Assembly (NCBI GenBank): GCA_029465975.1
Contig: CM055730.1
Coordinates: 23,248,344-23,312,343 of the forward strand
DNA length: 64,000 nucleotides
Source: Dallia pectoralis
Taxonomy: Eukaryota > Chordata > Actinopteri > Esociformes > Umbridae
Direction of reading: 5' to 3'
Shown: positions 9,989 to 23,900 of the stretch, in pieces
Layout: every line of letters begins with the position of its first letter
Position numbering within the stretch: the first letter of the stretch is position 1
Notes under the pieces: generated by a model
The model's input: only the letters and a program-made list of their open reading frames with translations
The model's database searches: none
Told to the model about the DNA's origin: nothing
Program-made: the position numbers and the translations under genes

Positions 9989-10240
9989 TGTCAGGTTGCT
10001 GGAAGACACAGGTGCAGAGCTTTCTTGGAACATCTTTTCTAGTTTATTTTAAAAACTGCGACACAAAAAACAAACACTCAGGTAAGGCAGCCAAAAAGCA
10101 AATAATTATCCACAAAACCCAGAAACAAATAGACACTGAATTATCAGTACACATTACCTAAATGAGGAGCAGCAGAAAATGAAAATAAAATAATAGTCTG
10201 AGCTGTTATGTTTTGTGGTGCAAATCAAAATACAAAAAGA
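9989..10240 (-). mobile_element. Right (5') LTR relic of the older element
   Basis: The LTR starts TGTCAGG beside the primer-site candidate. It carries TTTATT, which is AATAAA on the minus strand, near 10040, and a CTGAGTGTTTGT block like that of the solo LTR at 48367-48764. Its interior matches 9215-9355. The outer edge cannot be placed; it may extend to the Tc1 element that begins at 10321. Confidence 0.55.
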
Positions 10241-10320
10241 GATGCCCTCTTATATGAAAAACCTACCATATTTAAATATATAAACAAAGAAATGTATCAA
10301 TAATAATATTGATATATATA

Positions 10321-11007
10321 CAGTATCAAAAGTGAGTACACCCCTCACGTTTTGTAAATATTTGATTATATCTTTTCATGGTACAACACTGAAGAAATGA
10401 CACTTTGCTACAATGTAAAGTAGTGAGTGTACAGCTTGTATAACAGTGTACATTTGCTGTCCCCTTAAAATAACTCAACACACAGCCATTGATGTCTAAA
10501 CCTCTGGCAACAAAAGTGAGTACACCCCCTCAAAAGTGAGTACACCCCCAACAACAGTGAGGACAAGTGAAAATGTCCAAACCGGGCCCAATTGGACATT
10601 TACCCTCCCCGGTGTCATGTGACTCGTTATTGTTACAAGGACTCAGATCTGAATGTGGAGCCGGTGTGTTACATTTGGTGTTATCACTCTCACACTCATA
10701 CTGGTCACTGGAAGTTCAACATGGCACCTGATGGCAAACTCTCTGAAAAAAATAATTGTTGCTCATAAAGATGGCCTAGGCTATATGAAGATTGCCAAGA
10801 CCCTGAAACTGAGCTGCAGCATGGTGCCCGGACCATACAGCGGTTTAGCAGGACAGGTTCCACTCAGGACAGGTTCCACTCAGGACAGGCCTCGTCATGG
10901 TCGACCAAAGAAGTTGAGTGCTCGTGCTTAGCGTCAAATCCAGAGGTTGTCTTTGGGAAATAGACGTAAAAGTGCTGCCAGCATTGGTGCAGAGGTTGAA
11001 GGGGTGG
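10321..11007 (+). mobile_element. 5' part of a Tc1-like transposon, truncated
   Basis: The element begins CAGTATCAAAAG directly after a TA target site (10319-10320). CAAAAGTGAGTACACCCC occurs at 10327, 10511 and 10531, an arrangement of internal direct repeats expected of transposase-binding sites in this transposon class. The transposase start region follows. The sequence ends abruptly at GAAGGGGTGG, so the catalytic half and right terminal repeat are missing. Confidence 0.8.
10735..11007 (+). pseudogene. Tc1-like transposase, N-terminal fragment
   Basis: The frame reads ...GLGYMKIAKTLKLSCSMV, the helix-turn-helix part of a Tc1 transposase, and later TQDRPRHGRPKKLSARA, the GRPKK-type linker motif. 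Between them TTCCACTCAGGACAGG is duplicated in tandem, which adds 17 bases and shifts the frame. A stop follows at TAG after the linker motif. The DDE catalytic domain is absent. This is a dead fragment. Confidence 0.75.
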
Positions 11008-12439
11008 ACCACATCTAAACTCCACTCTCAGCCCTCCAATTGCATGTTCACACTTGCAATTTTCACAAACATCTCAAAACTGAGAGAGTGAAGATAATCA
11101 AGGATATAAGGGTTAATTAGTGTAAATCCCATAAGGTACCATGTTATTGTTGTGCTTGAGTCGTATCATACAAGACTGGATAGGCTTCACCCTCCGAGTA
11201 TCTGCAGCAACACATGACTATGAAAATTATTCAGAGCAAGTGCATAACAGAGGTTGGTTTGAGATTCAGTGAAATGTCTATAACCGAAAATATTGGTTGT
11301 GGTTTACTTTGGTTGGTTGTTCTCAGTATTGGCTAGTTGCATGGAAACTATCTTTGCCCAACCCCAGAAAACACTGTTCCACTTCTCTCACTGCGCAAAT
11401 TACCCGTTTCCTAGTCCTAGCTATCTTTACACCTTCACACATCGAATTGTTGCCATTTGCGAGAATTACAGTCTTTAAAACCTGTTAAAGCCTGCGTCCC
11501 AATTTCGACCCACCTCAAGTATCTTTTTATTTTCATCTTATTTTCTACACAATTCTTTTTTTAAACATATGTGACATGTTTGTCCCTTTGCCGAATTCTA
11601 GCTTAGAATCGTATCAATCTAACAGCCATCTACAATTAAAAAATCTCAAACGGCTATAGTGTTATATGCAATTGTTTTGGGACAGGGTACAACAGCAAAT
11701 ATATGTTTTCAAGGCAGCGGACACTCAGTGGTCCTCTTCCAGAATGTTTTATTGCACAGTTGTTGGATATTCTATCAACCTAAAATTTGGGTCACAGAAT
11801 GCTGCCCTCTGGTGGACAGCATCTTAGGTGTCCCCAGCTACCCATCTCAATGTCCTTTTAGATAAGATGCAAAATAAAAATGTTTTACCTATTACCAGAT
11901 CTGATGTACATTTTCCATGATTAATTCAATGTTTTCAAAAACATGTTTTTGCCTGGGCCTGTACAAGTAATTACTCAACACTACAAAGCTGATTCAAGTC
12001 ACAACATTTGTCGCAAAGAGACTATGAACATTCAAGGACAGTTAGAATCCTGACTGGCAACAGCTCCAGCATGGGCCACTGTTCCCTACTGTTAATACAC
12101 CCACCCATTTGACATTAGAACATATTCTCACAAATAAACAGCACACCACTGTGGTGAGTGTTGTAGTCATATATAGTCAGTCATGTGTGCATATGGGCTC
12201 CATAACTTTCTTGCTTCCCGCTGGGGGGATTTTGAATATTGACCTCGACAGCGTAGAGATAAAGTTGAATAATAGAATTCTCAATTTTTATGTCATGACC
12301 TAATCAATAACCTTAACCTAAATAATAACAACAGTCACGGGATAACTCAATTAATTGACAGTCCTCAAAAAACTAACAACAATTTAACTTCATAATCTAT
12401 AAATCTTGAATTTCACTGTCTTCATAGACAGGAACTCAA
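11008..12439. other. Intergenic stretch, no gene seen
   Basis: It is AT-rich, with only short ORFs lacking domains. I see no RNA gene or named repeat. Confidence 0.4.
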
Positions 12440-13115
12440 AGACAGAAAACACGTGATGGGCATTTCTGACAAACCATTTGGTCAAACTGCTCCCACAACA
12501 AAAGGGTTGTGATCTGGTGAGTGAACTGGCCACTCAAGACCCCCTTAACCCTGGACACTTCTCCCACTTCACCACCACCATGCACCCTTTAGATCATCAC
12601 ATTGTTTGACAGGTGGCATCAAGCCCTCCTCCAGCATTTTCCTCTGTCCAGTGTCTTCGTTCTTTTGACCATCTAAATATTTTCATTTTATTGGCCAGAT
12701 ATGGCTTTTCTTAGCAACTCTGCCTAGAAGGCCCGCATCCAGGAGTCGTCTCTTCACTGTTGACGTTAAGACTGGTGGTTTGCAGATACTTTTGAATTAA
12801 GCTGCCAGTTGAAGATCTGTGGGGCGTCTCTTTCTGAAGCTAGACACTAATGTATTTATTATCTGGTTTACTTGTGCACCAGGTAATCCCATTTGTCTTT
12901 CTATTCTGGTTAGAAACAGTATGCGCTGTTCTGTAAAGGGAGTAGTACGAATCGTTTTTTGAGATCTTCAGATTCTTGGCACAATCTCCCATGGATTAGC
13001 CTTAATTTCTCAGAACAAAAAAAACAGTTTCGAAAGAAAGTTCTTTGTCACTGGACATTTCGAGCCTGTAATTGAACCCATAATTGCTGAGGCTCCAGAT
13101 ACTCTAGTTTTAGAC
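12440..13115 (-). pseudogene. Tc1-like transposase pseudogene, second family
   Basis: Reading on the minus strand from about 13061 (MSSDKELSFET-like start), the sequence shows degenerate helix-turn-helix coding. It then reads LDAGLLGRVAKK near 12750-12712, which is the DNA-binding/catalytic linker of Tc1 transposases. Near 12530-12440 it becomes SPDHNP...-like, corresponding to the third catalytic region. Frameshifts and stops are frequent and the middle of the catalytic domain is lost. The same family appears at 54110-54960. Confidence 0.7.
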
Positions 13116-13124
13116 TATCTGGAG
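13093..13124. repeat. 9-bp inverted repeat at the SINE/Tc1 junction
   Basis: CTCCAGATA at 13093-13101 and TATCTGGAG at 13116-13124 can pair across a 14-base loop. It sits where the Tc1 relic and the SINE head meet. Confidence 0.6.
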
Positions 13125-13200
13125 CGGGGATCGAACCACCAACCTCCCGATTGATAGACAACCGACTCAACCCACTGAGCCACTGCCGAGCCACTGCCTC
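13122..13200 (-). mobile_element. tRNA-derived SINE head
   Basis: On the minus strand the A box TGGCTCAGTGGG (13182-13171) and the B box GGTTCGATCCC (13137-13127) are both clean and correctly spaced for an internal RNA polymerase III promoter. The part beyond the B box runs into the Tc1 relic, so only the tRNA-like head is present. A GAGCCACTGCC word is duplicated at its 5' end. Confidence 0.7.
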
Positions 13201-14893
13201 CCCACTGATGTAAAAAGGGGTTTTCTGTAATACATTTATTTGATTAAGGATCACCCCGGTCCTCTCACTTCACTGGATCTAGTTGGGGCTCACATCATGG
13301 TGCTTGCTTTTGGGACATCAAGCGGAACGTCCCCTCCCTAAATGGTCAATGGTCAAATTCAACTCGTAATGCCCCCAAACTTCAAAACCATAGTTCTTTC
13401 CTGAACTCCTTCCTTCAGGGGCAGCCAGACTGTAAAATGCAGTTGCGTCCTCTGCTTGGTTCCTCTGTCATTTGTATATATTTAGGTTTTTATTTTTTTT
13501 ATCCCTTGATTGATAAAGGATAATTGCAGTTTTCCCATGGGGTCTGATCAATTTATTTTGCATGTGTTTTACATAATTTCCATACACCAGTAAACCAGCT
13601 GTGGAAGGCCATAACTCAAACCTGAGATGTATACAACTGACAACTATTAAATATGTATTGAACAAAATAACATAATATGACCATTAAGCTACACTGTTGT
13701 GCATAAAATGTAGCTCATTACCTGTGTTTATTTTCTTTAGCCGTTCTTACTTGTCTTGAAGAGGGGTGCTAGAAATGTTGGAAGTAACTGGATGTCGTTA
13801 ACACTTAAGATGGGAATAATTAGAGTTGTTTTCTATAACACATTTATTGTAGTTCTCAGCCTGTCAGACAATCACACATTTGAGCTGCTTTGGTCAAGCT
13901 AACTTTTTATGCCGATGATTTGCCCATTTCCCATTCATTTCTGGACTGATTCAGCACACACAGCAAGTCTCTTAGAATAGGTTATAGCGTTTTGGAGTGG
14001 GAGCACAAATGTGAAAAGCAAACAACTGCTGTGGATTAATCCAGATTGCCTTGGAGCAAAGCAATCATATTGCATTGTTAACAAAATAAAATATGGTTTA
14101 TGAATAATAGCAATTACCAGACTTGCACTTTTTCTGCTTTCAAATTGAAATGAAAAAAATAATTATCAAAACGGGCATTTGGGGAGAACATTTGGGTTGC
14201 GTTATTAGAAGGTGTGTGGCAGATCAAAGTGCAAAAAAAAAACAGTGAAGAGAAGCATCAAATCTACTAGGTACACAACGTTAATTATCGCATTCACTCT
14301 TTACAGCTAAGGAACAGGTTTCTCCAAAATATCCTGTGTTTCTTGTTTAAGCTGAAGAACAATAACATCTCTCTCAGCATGGGCGAAAGCCAACAGCAAA
14401 GCCTCTGTTTCATGTCTCGTACCCATTCTGTCCACAAATGTATTTTACGACTGCTCAGAACAATTTACAGCAGCCAAAATCCTAACACACATTATCCTGT
14501 ACATTGCATTAGGGCCATAATCTCTCAATTCTCTACTTCCTTAGAAGAAAACAGCGCCTTCATGATTAACCCACTTTACAGCAATAAATAAACGCATCAT
14601 GCAGTAATGTACACCAGATTAAAATTGAAGAAAAAAGGCCCAGAAATACTCAAATCACAGAAATGGAATGAAAACCATAACAAAAAAGCCACCATGAGTG
14701 CTCAGAGAATTAATATAAACATTCCATAATTATCATCGTATACACACTTCTGCTGTATGGCTGTGTGACCGGTGTACAGTATCTTGAGATTATCTCAAAA
14801 TGTTACTGTTAAAAAAACAGACGAATCACAAACCACATTAAATTAACTAAGGAATTAGACAGATTCTCATTTTCTTTCACCTCAGTGTTCACA
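13201..14893. other. Region downstream of fam204a, including its 3' UTR
   Basis: The fam204a 3' UTR must begin at 14893 and run leftward. I see no AATAAA on the minus strand within the first 280 bases. Candidates (TTTATT on the plus strand) lie near 13843, 13728 and 13546, so the end of the UTR cannot be set. No other gene is visible. Confidence 0.35.
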
Positions 14894-14945
14894 TCACATG
14901 TATCCCATGTTGCTTTTGGTTTCCCATCGCTGCTTGGCTTCAAAC
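14894..14945 (-). CDS. fam204a: fam204a coding exon 7 and stop
   Basis: The acceptor is TGGTTTCAG. The exon encodes FEAKQRWETKSNMGYM followed by TGA at 14896-14894. The C-terminal motif is the one expected for the family. Confidence 0.93.
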
Positions 14946-17900
14946 CTGAAACCATAGGAGAACACTGATGTAGCTGGAACCTATACAGATATGTTCTATT
15001 ATGATTACAATAGCAATTTCTGTAAAGAATCTTCAGAGCTTGAATTTTATACGACACATTCTAACTTCACCCACTGAGACGGCATACACTTTGTAAAGGT
15101 GAATCCTAGCATTTACTTTTTATAATTGTGCATGAAGTGGCAAAGAAACTGTCAAGCAAGAAAAATATGCATAGTTAATTTACATCAATATTATGCTGAG
15201 ACTGAATGTAAACTAAAGCTAAATTCTGGTTAGTAGAGCAAAAAAGAGAACAAACCCCCAAGCAATTTGTTTTTTCCTTTTCTTGGCTGCCCGTGACTCC
15301 TCTGCTTCCTGTTTGCTTTGCACAAAGTCACGGCAATCGGCGGCGTGTGCAATTTTCACGGCCAGCTATTGAGAAGGAGACAGAGACAAGGCCCATTAGA
15401 GGACGTCAAAACAGTCTGCCTGGCAAGCGCAGCCCCCTCCAACTGATGTGTTAGGGTGGTTTCCCATCAGTGCTTGCGGCCCCAGTTCTCTCTTACCCCT
15501 GCCATGATGCAATCACTGCCACGGTGGGGCCTCGGTTGCAGGTTGGTGGACAAACAAACACAGCACCTACCCAGTCAACCACTAAACAGTGATTGAAAAC
15601 AAAATGGCCATTTACTGTGAACAGCCCACAAAAAATAATGTTGTGACACTTAAACGTTTTAGTGTAGAGTAAACGAGACCTTCCATTTGAAACCGTCTAT
15701 AAATCTGAAGCTAAGAGAAATGACCATGACTGCTAGTGGCAAACAGATTGTGTTCAAGTCCCATGGAGAAAGTGCCTGTATTGTGAAGCAGAATAATCCC
15801 AACAACTATAGTGAGTCACACAGAGGAGCAGGAAACAAAGGAAAGAATCCCATCACTCCTGAGATAGCTTTATTATTCGACCGGAAGAAAAGTTGGATAA
15901 ACACATTTGGTAATTATTTCTCGTATTTATAGAATAGAGACTAAAATAGAAAAATAATCTTACGTTGATGAAGAAATGTGCCACCACTTTTCAACAGGAA
16001 GAAAAAAAAACCTGCTGCTGGAAAAAATGTTTCAATTATAATTAAGTGGGATAAACTTTATTAGAAAGACTGAAACTAAAATATCTCCTAATGCATGCTG
16101 GGATTAAGCAGGTCAGAGCGAGCAGCCAGGAAAAATTAAACTCTAAAGGCTTTTTATCACCATATTTCAGGAACCAAGGGTGTAAAATGTTCTAATTTGG
16201 GATACATTAAAAGCCATAAAGGTCTTTCAAAAAGATTAATGGTACTTTGCTTGGATTTAAGATAAGGCTTCAGCTGGCTGCAAGTACGGAGCTCCGGCTG
16301 GACCCTCAAGGCATTCATCTATACAGTCACTTGGAAGATTTGTGAAAGCGTCTGCATAACCTGGAGCTAACATGCTATGACAGTTTTCTAATTCCCTGCT
16401 GTTTTTATAGGTTTTAAAGCCCATAAATTGTGTTTTCTATTCGGTAACACTGGAATAAGGGAAAGTTACAATGGGCGATCATTCTCGTGTTCGGAGGAGA
16501 TTAACACGCAGATAAGGCTTGCAAGGGCGACGTACTCAGCTACACGCTTTTGGAATGTACAAATAGGTGGTAAATGCTTTAACTTGGCTGTCACTAACGC
16601 TGGGTAATACATTGGAGGGGTAATACATTGGAGGATTGAAACAAATAGTTTAAAAAGTACATCTCAGACCTGTTCTTGCATCGACACCTCTGCTAAGTCA
16701 TCGGCATCCAAGATAATGGAGAATGCTAAACGGCTCTTTTTGAGGTTTACACCCAAATATGTTTTTTCCCAAAACAAGGATTACCCACATTAACCTACAC
16801 TCCTGTGGCGAGACTTTAAGAATCAAAAGGTCTAGTAGCCACGCCTTCCTAAACCAAAATTAAAACCCGCTCACATATTCCCCCTTCACCAACACCACCC
16901 CTCCCCCTTTAAATGCAACCACTGAGCAGTAACTATATTTAAAGCATTAAAGGTCTTTAATTTTTTTATCAGTTCAGTCTACAATCCCTGATTGTCTTTT
17001 CTGGGGCTCAACATTAATGTCAACCAAGTTACCTAGGCGACAGAACAGATCAAAGAGACAAAAAAGCCCTCAAATGTCTGATTAATCAAGCCTGCAAACA
17101 GCTTATTTCTTTTAGCCTGCATGCAAGTATGAAAATGAGATTCCGAGAGCAGTACATTGTGCAGATTTGTTCATTCTTATCTGAACAAAGCCAGCGGCAG
17201 CTTATTTCATGGATCACTGGCACTGTCAGCGCTGTGGCGCCGAGCAGGTGACGGCCCCTCTTTCTGTGGCGAGAACAAAATTAGCAGAAAGTCGGCACAA
17301 ATTAGCCTCTCATATTTTCAGTAATATGACATTATTTTTCATTTACTTCTTTTGATCCACTTTTCAGGAATTTTCTGTCGCCCTCCCCTTGTGTGCATCC
17401 TAGTGACAAATCCTTTCACGTCGCAAGGCGGCAGAAATTGAGGGGATTGCTGCCAGAATCAACAACACAAAGCTAAAAAAAGGTATAGGTCTATACGACA
17501 TAAAAAACATATGTGTTTTTGTCAAAGCCATGCAGTCACACCAGCCAACCCATGTTTTCATAATACCCATATTAAATGAAAATTGTGTCCGATATCGTAT
17601 ATTTTTTCCTGCAGAACCATTGTCTATTCTTTATAGTCTGTCCTGAGCACAGCCTGAGATTAACACAAGGTTTATATAAAGGATTAATACTGTGACCTTT
17701 AGAAGGTTTGCAGGCAAAATATTCCTACTGCCTCACACTGGCGCTGTGGCGGCTTAGGACCGCGACCATGGTTAAGTCAATAGTAGAGCTTTTGGTTGTC
17801 TCTCACGTTTGGGTTGTCATAGCAATTCAAGGGGACTCCCTAAATACGGGCCGTTGCCATCCTACATATCCCTATAGCGAAGGCCACGTAAAGGCTGTGA

Positions 17901-20900
17901 TAAGCCAGTCCATTGTATTGACCCAGACTGGTGCCCAGATTGTGCGGGGTGTTGACCGTGGTCTCCTTTGAGAGCAAAGACAGCATGGACGTGAGTTCTG
18001 TCACTAACGGCATACTCCCTCATAGTGTGAATAACAGTATACATAAATAGCAGTCTTATGGACGGGCACACATTTGATGCACGGGTGGCCCTAGGAGTCA
18101 AACCCGTGACCCAGGCGCTGCGAACGCCGGACACTACCCATTGAGTTGTCGAGGACAAACGTTCTTCCCGAAGACGGACAGCTCAGTTATCAGTAACAAC
18201 TCAAGACAAACATTACATACAAACAGCAGCAAAAGAAAAATAGCAGGTAGCGACAAGTCCACAGAGCAAATGCTTCGTCATATGAATAGAGTTTCGAGGT
18301 AGTTTAACAATATGAAATAAATGATGGCTTTAGGAAGGAAATGGCCTTAAACCCATTCATAAATGTCCTATCCAGGGAAGCGTCTTCCAATTAAAACGTG
18401 TGAGAGGTGGATTAACAGGACGGCTATGTGGCTTCGCCGCGCTAAATCACCACCCCGAGCTGCTCTGCTGCATTTGACGTGTAAACGATTAATGACCAGC
18501 TAATTCCCTTATCACACTGCCTTAATGCCTAAATAATGTGGCCTTAGTCAACTTTGGAAAGCAGGGCTCTATAAGAATGGAATGAATATCAGATTAGGCA
18601 GCTCATATGTAATTTCAGTCTAATTTCGAAGAATTGAGGTAGGAAGGATAAAAAAGGAAATTAGTTTCTAGTCAGTAAAGTCAGATTGTTATACTTTAAA
18701 TTGACCTTGTTTATGTTAAGTAAGGCACGACTTCTCCAACAAAGGAAAAAAAGGCGACGGGTCCACTAAATTGCTTTGATGTCATTCAATCTATTTCCAA
18801 TTATTGGTTGTCATATCTGTGCAGGTTAAACAAAGGAATTACTATGCTGATAGAACATAATTAGTTCTAGTTCAACCCAGTAAGAAATTCAGGAAGAAAA
18901 CATGAAAGTTAATATTCCGTCTATCTGTGGAAAATAAGATGTTTCTGATTAGCGAGAGAGAGACTGGATTACAAAAAGTCTTAACAATGATTTGAGTCAA
19001 GTATTGCTTAAATTTAATATGCAGGCCTAACGTTTTGCCTATATGACTGTTAGATTATGCTAATTGTATCTTATTTCACTGTGAGGGAAATGCTGTATAG
19101 GGGCAGGCGACGTACTGTAGCGAGGAGCAGTGAAATGTTTTGTGATGACAAACAGTGCATTCTGCAGATGTCCAAGTACATCAAAGCTTTGGCTGTCTGC
19201 TGCAAGGCCATTTAAAGGCTTATCTAATCAAAGCCATGAGCTGTATATTCTCCCCATGTTATTTTCTTTTCGGGATGCCATATTCTATCAATAAAGATAG
19301 AATCCAATATTGTCATTCAGGGGGGCAGTCGTGTAAGAGGTTTATGTTATCTGGCTGCCAATTTGACAAACAGCATTACATGACATGCCAAAAGGAAGCC
19401 ACTCCTGGGAAGGTATTGCCGAAGCGACATTGGTATAATGCACATGTCTATTTTTCGGTTTTGATGTTAGATACTGTCGTCTTTAGGGACTGAAAAAGAG
19501 TCTGAAAGTTTGTCCGCTTTGTGCGAATTCCATTATCTTGCCTCTTCTGAGTAGGGACGGCTTATTAGCAAGCTTTGAACTCACACTTACAATAGCGTGC
19601 CATCAACAGTTTTATAAGCTAATTAGAAAAACAGTTTAATTAATGACTGACTGGCAATAAAATGGCAATCATGAAAAAAGAAAGTGAGGGTGCTAAGCTT
19701 CCACTACCACCAATTAAGGCCTAATTACAAACAAATTATATATGTGTTTTGCTGTGGGCTTTAATAAAAAAAATGTCTTTAATTAAAAGAGAAAACATGC
19801 TAATTAATTAAACAGCACAAAAAATCTACATTGAAAAGTATGCTTTGTCTATCAAGTAATTAATGAAACACAATAATCCAAATGAGATTCCCCAGCATTT
19901 GATAAAAGCTTAGTAACCATTTCAAAATCAATTTTAAAATTAATGGGCAAAAATGTTATGTGAGTCATACGGAGATACAATAAAAGTTCCTTCTGTGATA
20001 AATTGCTTATGCTGAAGTAAAAAGGAACAAAGAAAGAGACTTTCCTGCACTGTTTCTGAGTCGCCTAGAGGGCCTAACAGTGGCGGGGAAGACAGCTCTG
20101 TATCATAATGTAAGGCGGGGATATTTCACATCTGATAACGAGTGTTTTCCACAAAGCAATGCTCATTACATTTTTATTACAAACACACAGCATCGCAGGA
20201 AAAAAACACAGAAAGGGGAGAACACCAAAAACACATAAATAACATGAAACACTCTTAGTTCAGCTTGTTGTCTTGCCTAATTAGCCATGTCTCAACTAAC
20301 AATACCTACTGTGCCAACTGCTTCACAGTATTCCATGAGAGAGCATCGAATAAGTGGCCAGAGATTTTTTTTCCTAAAAGCACAACTGTCGTTGAAAGGG
20401 CAAAAGTAATGAGGGTTACAATAATCTCATAGCGTTTTTAGTGGTGTGAGGAGTGGAGATAACCTGATGCAAGTTAGCCTGTGGACACAGAATAACTAGG
20501 CCTTCAAGTAACCGCAATTTACGTGACCCGAGGCTTCCATCTCAGACCGACCAATTATCTCATTTCTGGTAACTATGAAATCGGTACTTTACAACTTATT
20601 TTCCAGAGTGACGGTACGAAATCTGGATTGCCTCAAGCAGCACCAATGGCAAATTTAGCATGCATCCCCTATGTTCAGAAATGTCACACACATGGTTTGA
20701 AAAGGTTGTCCTTTCTCTGGAGTATTCAGTACAACATTGGATAGCTATATGGAGGTAATGAACTCCATAACGTACATATTCATAGAATATATACAAGTGT
20801 CTAGAAATGTAAGGAAAGGACCCCTGATACCCATTATGTCAGAGAAAAGAGTTTCTGTTTTGAAGTGCTAATGCTGCGCTAATAGCTGTGATCAGTGCTA

Positions 20901-23900
20901 AGGGGGGACTGGAAGTCTTAATATGGCGTGACAGTCTTTTGTCTTGTACTATTCTCACTTATTCTATAAAAGTACAGCCTCAGAGTATCTCAAAAGACAG
21001 CTTATTGCTCGCTTTGTGCAAAACACCAAAATGATCAACTGGTGCGTTTGACCGCTACACCGGTTTGGTATTATAATCGTAGCTGGATAAAATGGGAGAT
21101 TACTGTTTCAGACACCTACTGTACATCATCTAGGGTCAGGGTCTGCAGTTAAACAGAGTGCACAGTGTGTACTAGATAATGAATGAATGATAGACATGCA
21201 CTTGTGTTGTCTGTTTTACAGCATAGAGACAATATACTTCTAACTACGCCACTGGATCGTTTTTTTAAACGAAGACTGCTTTGTTTGATTTTCAGGAAAA
21301 TTTCTGGAATCCATCTTTCAAATATGAGCTGCCCGGATCGTATCAACTCTCCTGATGGAGAGAATGTCAGTTATAAATAGCGCCTAATATTATGCTAATT
21401 AAGGAAATTAATTACTCCATATGTAACATGCAGCCGAGTAGCATAATGTTTAACAACCAAAGGATGGAGTCACAAGTGCCCTAATTGGAAGACTTTGTGC
21501 CTCTTAATCTACTGAAGCAATATTTCTAAGTAGTATAGGGGCCAGGAGATATGCCGTGTATTTAGGGACTTTTAAGCTGGCCTTTGAGGAACAAAAAATA
21601 AACAACAACAAAAAATAGGAGCGGCGCAAGACCGAAATGTGAGAAAAGAAAATAACTTGGCCTGACATATCCGTGAACAATTATTTTCTCCAATGAAATA
21701 TCTATTACAAATTAAAACTGAAGACAACTTAGTAGTATGAATGGATTCCTAAAAATAAATGTGACTGCATTGTGTGACTTTCTTAAAGACTTCACAATTC
21801 CCTTAACTTTTAAAAAGAACATAACTTTAAAAAAGTATCTTCAACAGAAATAACTGCCTCTGGAGAATATTTAAATATATACTTTAATGAGAAGGCAATC
21901 GCAAAGCAACCTGTAATATCCACGCAGTGTGTTTCAGAACATCTGACAGATGAAAGCGCACATATCTGAGAATTTGTAAAGAGCCTTCAAATAAAGGTTT
22001 AAACCAAATAGTTTCAGAATTCTGATTAAAAGAAGAAAGCAAAGCAACACAAATCATTAAATGATTGCAACTCATAACAAGTCGGAAACAAACAATCCCC
22101 TTATTTGAGGAACATTTGACAAAAGGCTCTCCATCTCAGCCATTCCACTTTGGCTTCGAGTGCAATGCTGGTAGATTGAGGATGAAAATACTGTGATACA
22201 TATATTCGCAGCGTACCCATATTTCTTTACCCACAGAGCCGTGGGGGACAGACACAGTTGTATTTCACAGCTGTCTGAATCATTTTCTGCTATTTCCGTT
22301 ATGAAAACCTGTTCCTGTTCCATACCAATGTAACGTCTCTTAAGTGTTCTGACCAATTAAACATACAAACCATTACATTGAGGATCAAATGAGACTTCTT
22401 AATAATAACCTTGAAATTGATTCTGGCCACAGGTGGGAATATTGATCCTCCAAATGGTTGTCCCCATAGGGTGGTAAAGAGTCAACACTAGTGGCTCCAA
22501 CATCATTTGCACAGTGCAATAATGTTGAGCTTGAGACGGATTAGATGTGTGGGTGTACTCTACTAATACGAACGATTCCCTAGAGCATGTTTCATACGAC
22601 GCTCGGCACGCTGTTATGTATCAATATTATGGTTTCTCAGCCAACGCCGTCAGCCAATCATGACTTTTAACAGACTTTGTCCCCAATGATGCCTTTTGTT
22701 GCGCAAGTTTCGAAATGTACCCATTAACTTAAGACGAGGTACAATCACAGAACACTAGATCCTACATCCCAGCAGAATCAAACGTACATTTGAGACAATG
22801 CATACGATTAGACTGCTCTCCTGGCCTGATGACTACCAGGAAAATGTCGTTATTTTTATTTGAGAATATATTGTTTGTCCCACCCCGAACAGAAAACTAC
22901 ATAAATTCTGTCACTTTAGTGTTCTCATCCTGAGGTAAACGGAACTACTGATGGAGATATGACTGCCAGACTGCTGTCAAACACATCCTTCAAGTTCCTG
23001 GCAAACCACAAGGGAGGTGACAGAGAGGCAAAGAACCTGAGATAAGTCCAGCCAAATCCACTAGTACTCTAAGAGGATTTTGGAAACTACAGGGGAACTT
23101 CACTGCTCGTTTTATTTCCTGAGCCATTTCTTTAGCCACTTGCATTACGCGCTTGCGTGTTTCATTGTAAATTATATATTTTGGGTATTTATTAATGGTA
23201 CAAGAGTCGTGTTTCTTCCTGACGCCTCGAACATGCTGAATACACACTGCGATTTTGTCGATGGGTACTATCACATCCAATTGAGGGCTGTGTCTGCCTT
23301 GCAGTTTTGCATTGCAGTGGTTGCGTTCTGTTTGTTGCATGCGTTGGGATTCGCATGGATTTGGACGTGTGAGCGGCTTGGCAGAAATGGGCAGCGACAG
23401 ATGAATGTTAAACGGGTGTTGCAGGTAAACCAGGATAATGCCTTCGCACAACAAGCTGTAGTAGGTGCGATCGAGGCGTTAGTCTGATTGTCAACTCAAA
23501 TAATTTGCCGCGTGTTTCTCACTTCAATGTTCTGTATTGTTTAAGCTCTCAATTTTCAAATAGTCTGATTGTAAGAGATTGGTGCTTCTTTTGTGATCGA
23601 TGTACCCAAAATAATCTAGAAAGCAAAAGTTGAAAAATATTCTAGAATGTCTAAGTTAAAAATAATATCCGACATGTTACATCTCCCCTCATACATTAAA
23701 TCTGGGAGTGAAAGTGTGATTAATAAGTGATCGCTGGATGAAAAACAATAACCAATTGACAACTGACTGAGAACTATGTTTGAAAGAATGTCAAAGTTTG
23801 TTCAGTTTTCAACCAAAGAAATATCCGTTTAGGAAAAGTCAGAAAGCTGAACATGTGTTACATGAGAGCACAAAAATGATGCCTGCACAGCTAAGGACAC

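Noticed and set aside
13122..13200. A functional tRNA gene
   Set aside because: The A and B boxes are good, but the acceptor stem does not pair and the sequence runs directly into a Tc1 relic. A SINE head is the better reading.
22072..22356. A 94-codon minus-strand ORF in intron 5
   Set aside because: It has no domain, no splice context and ordinary AT-rich composition.
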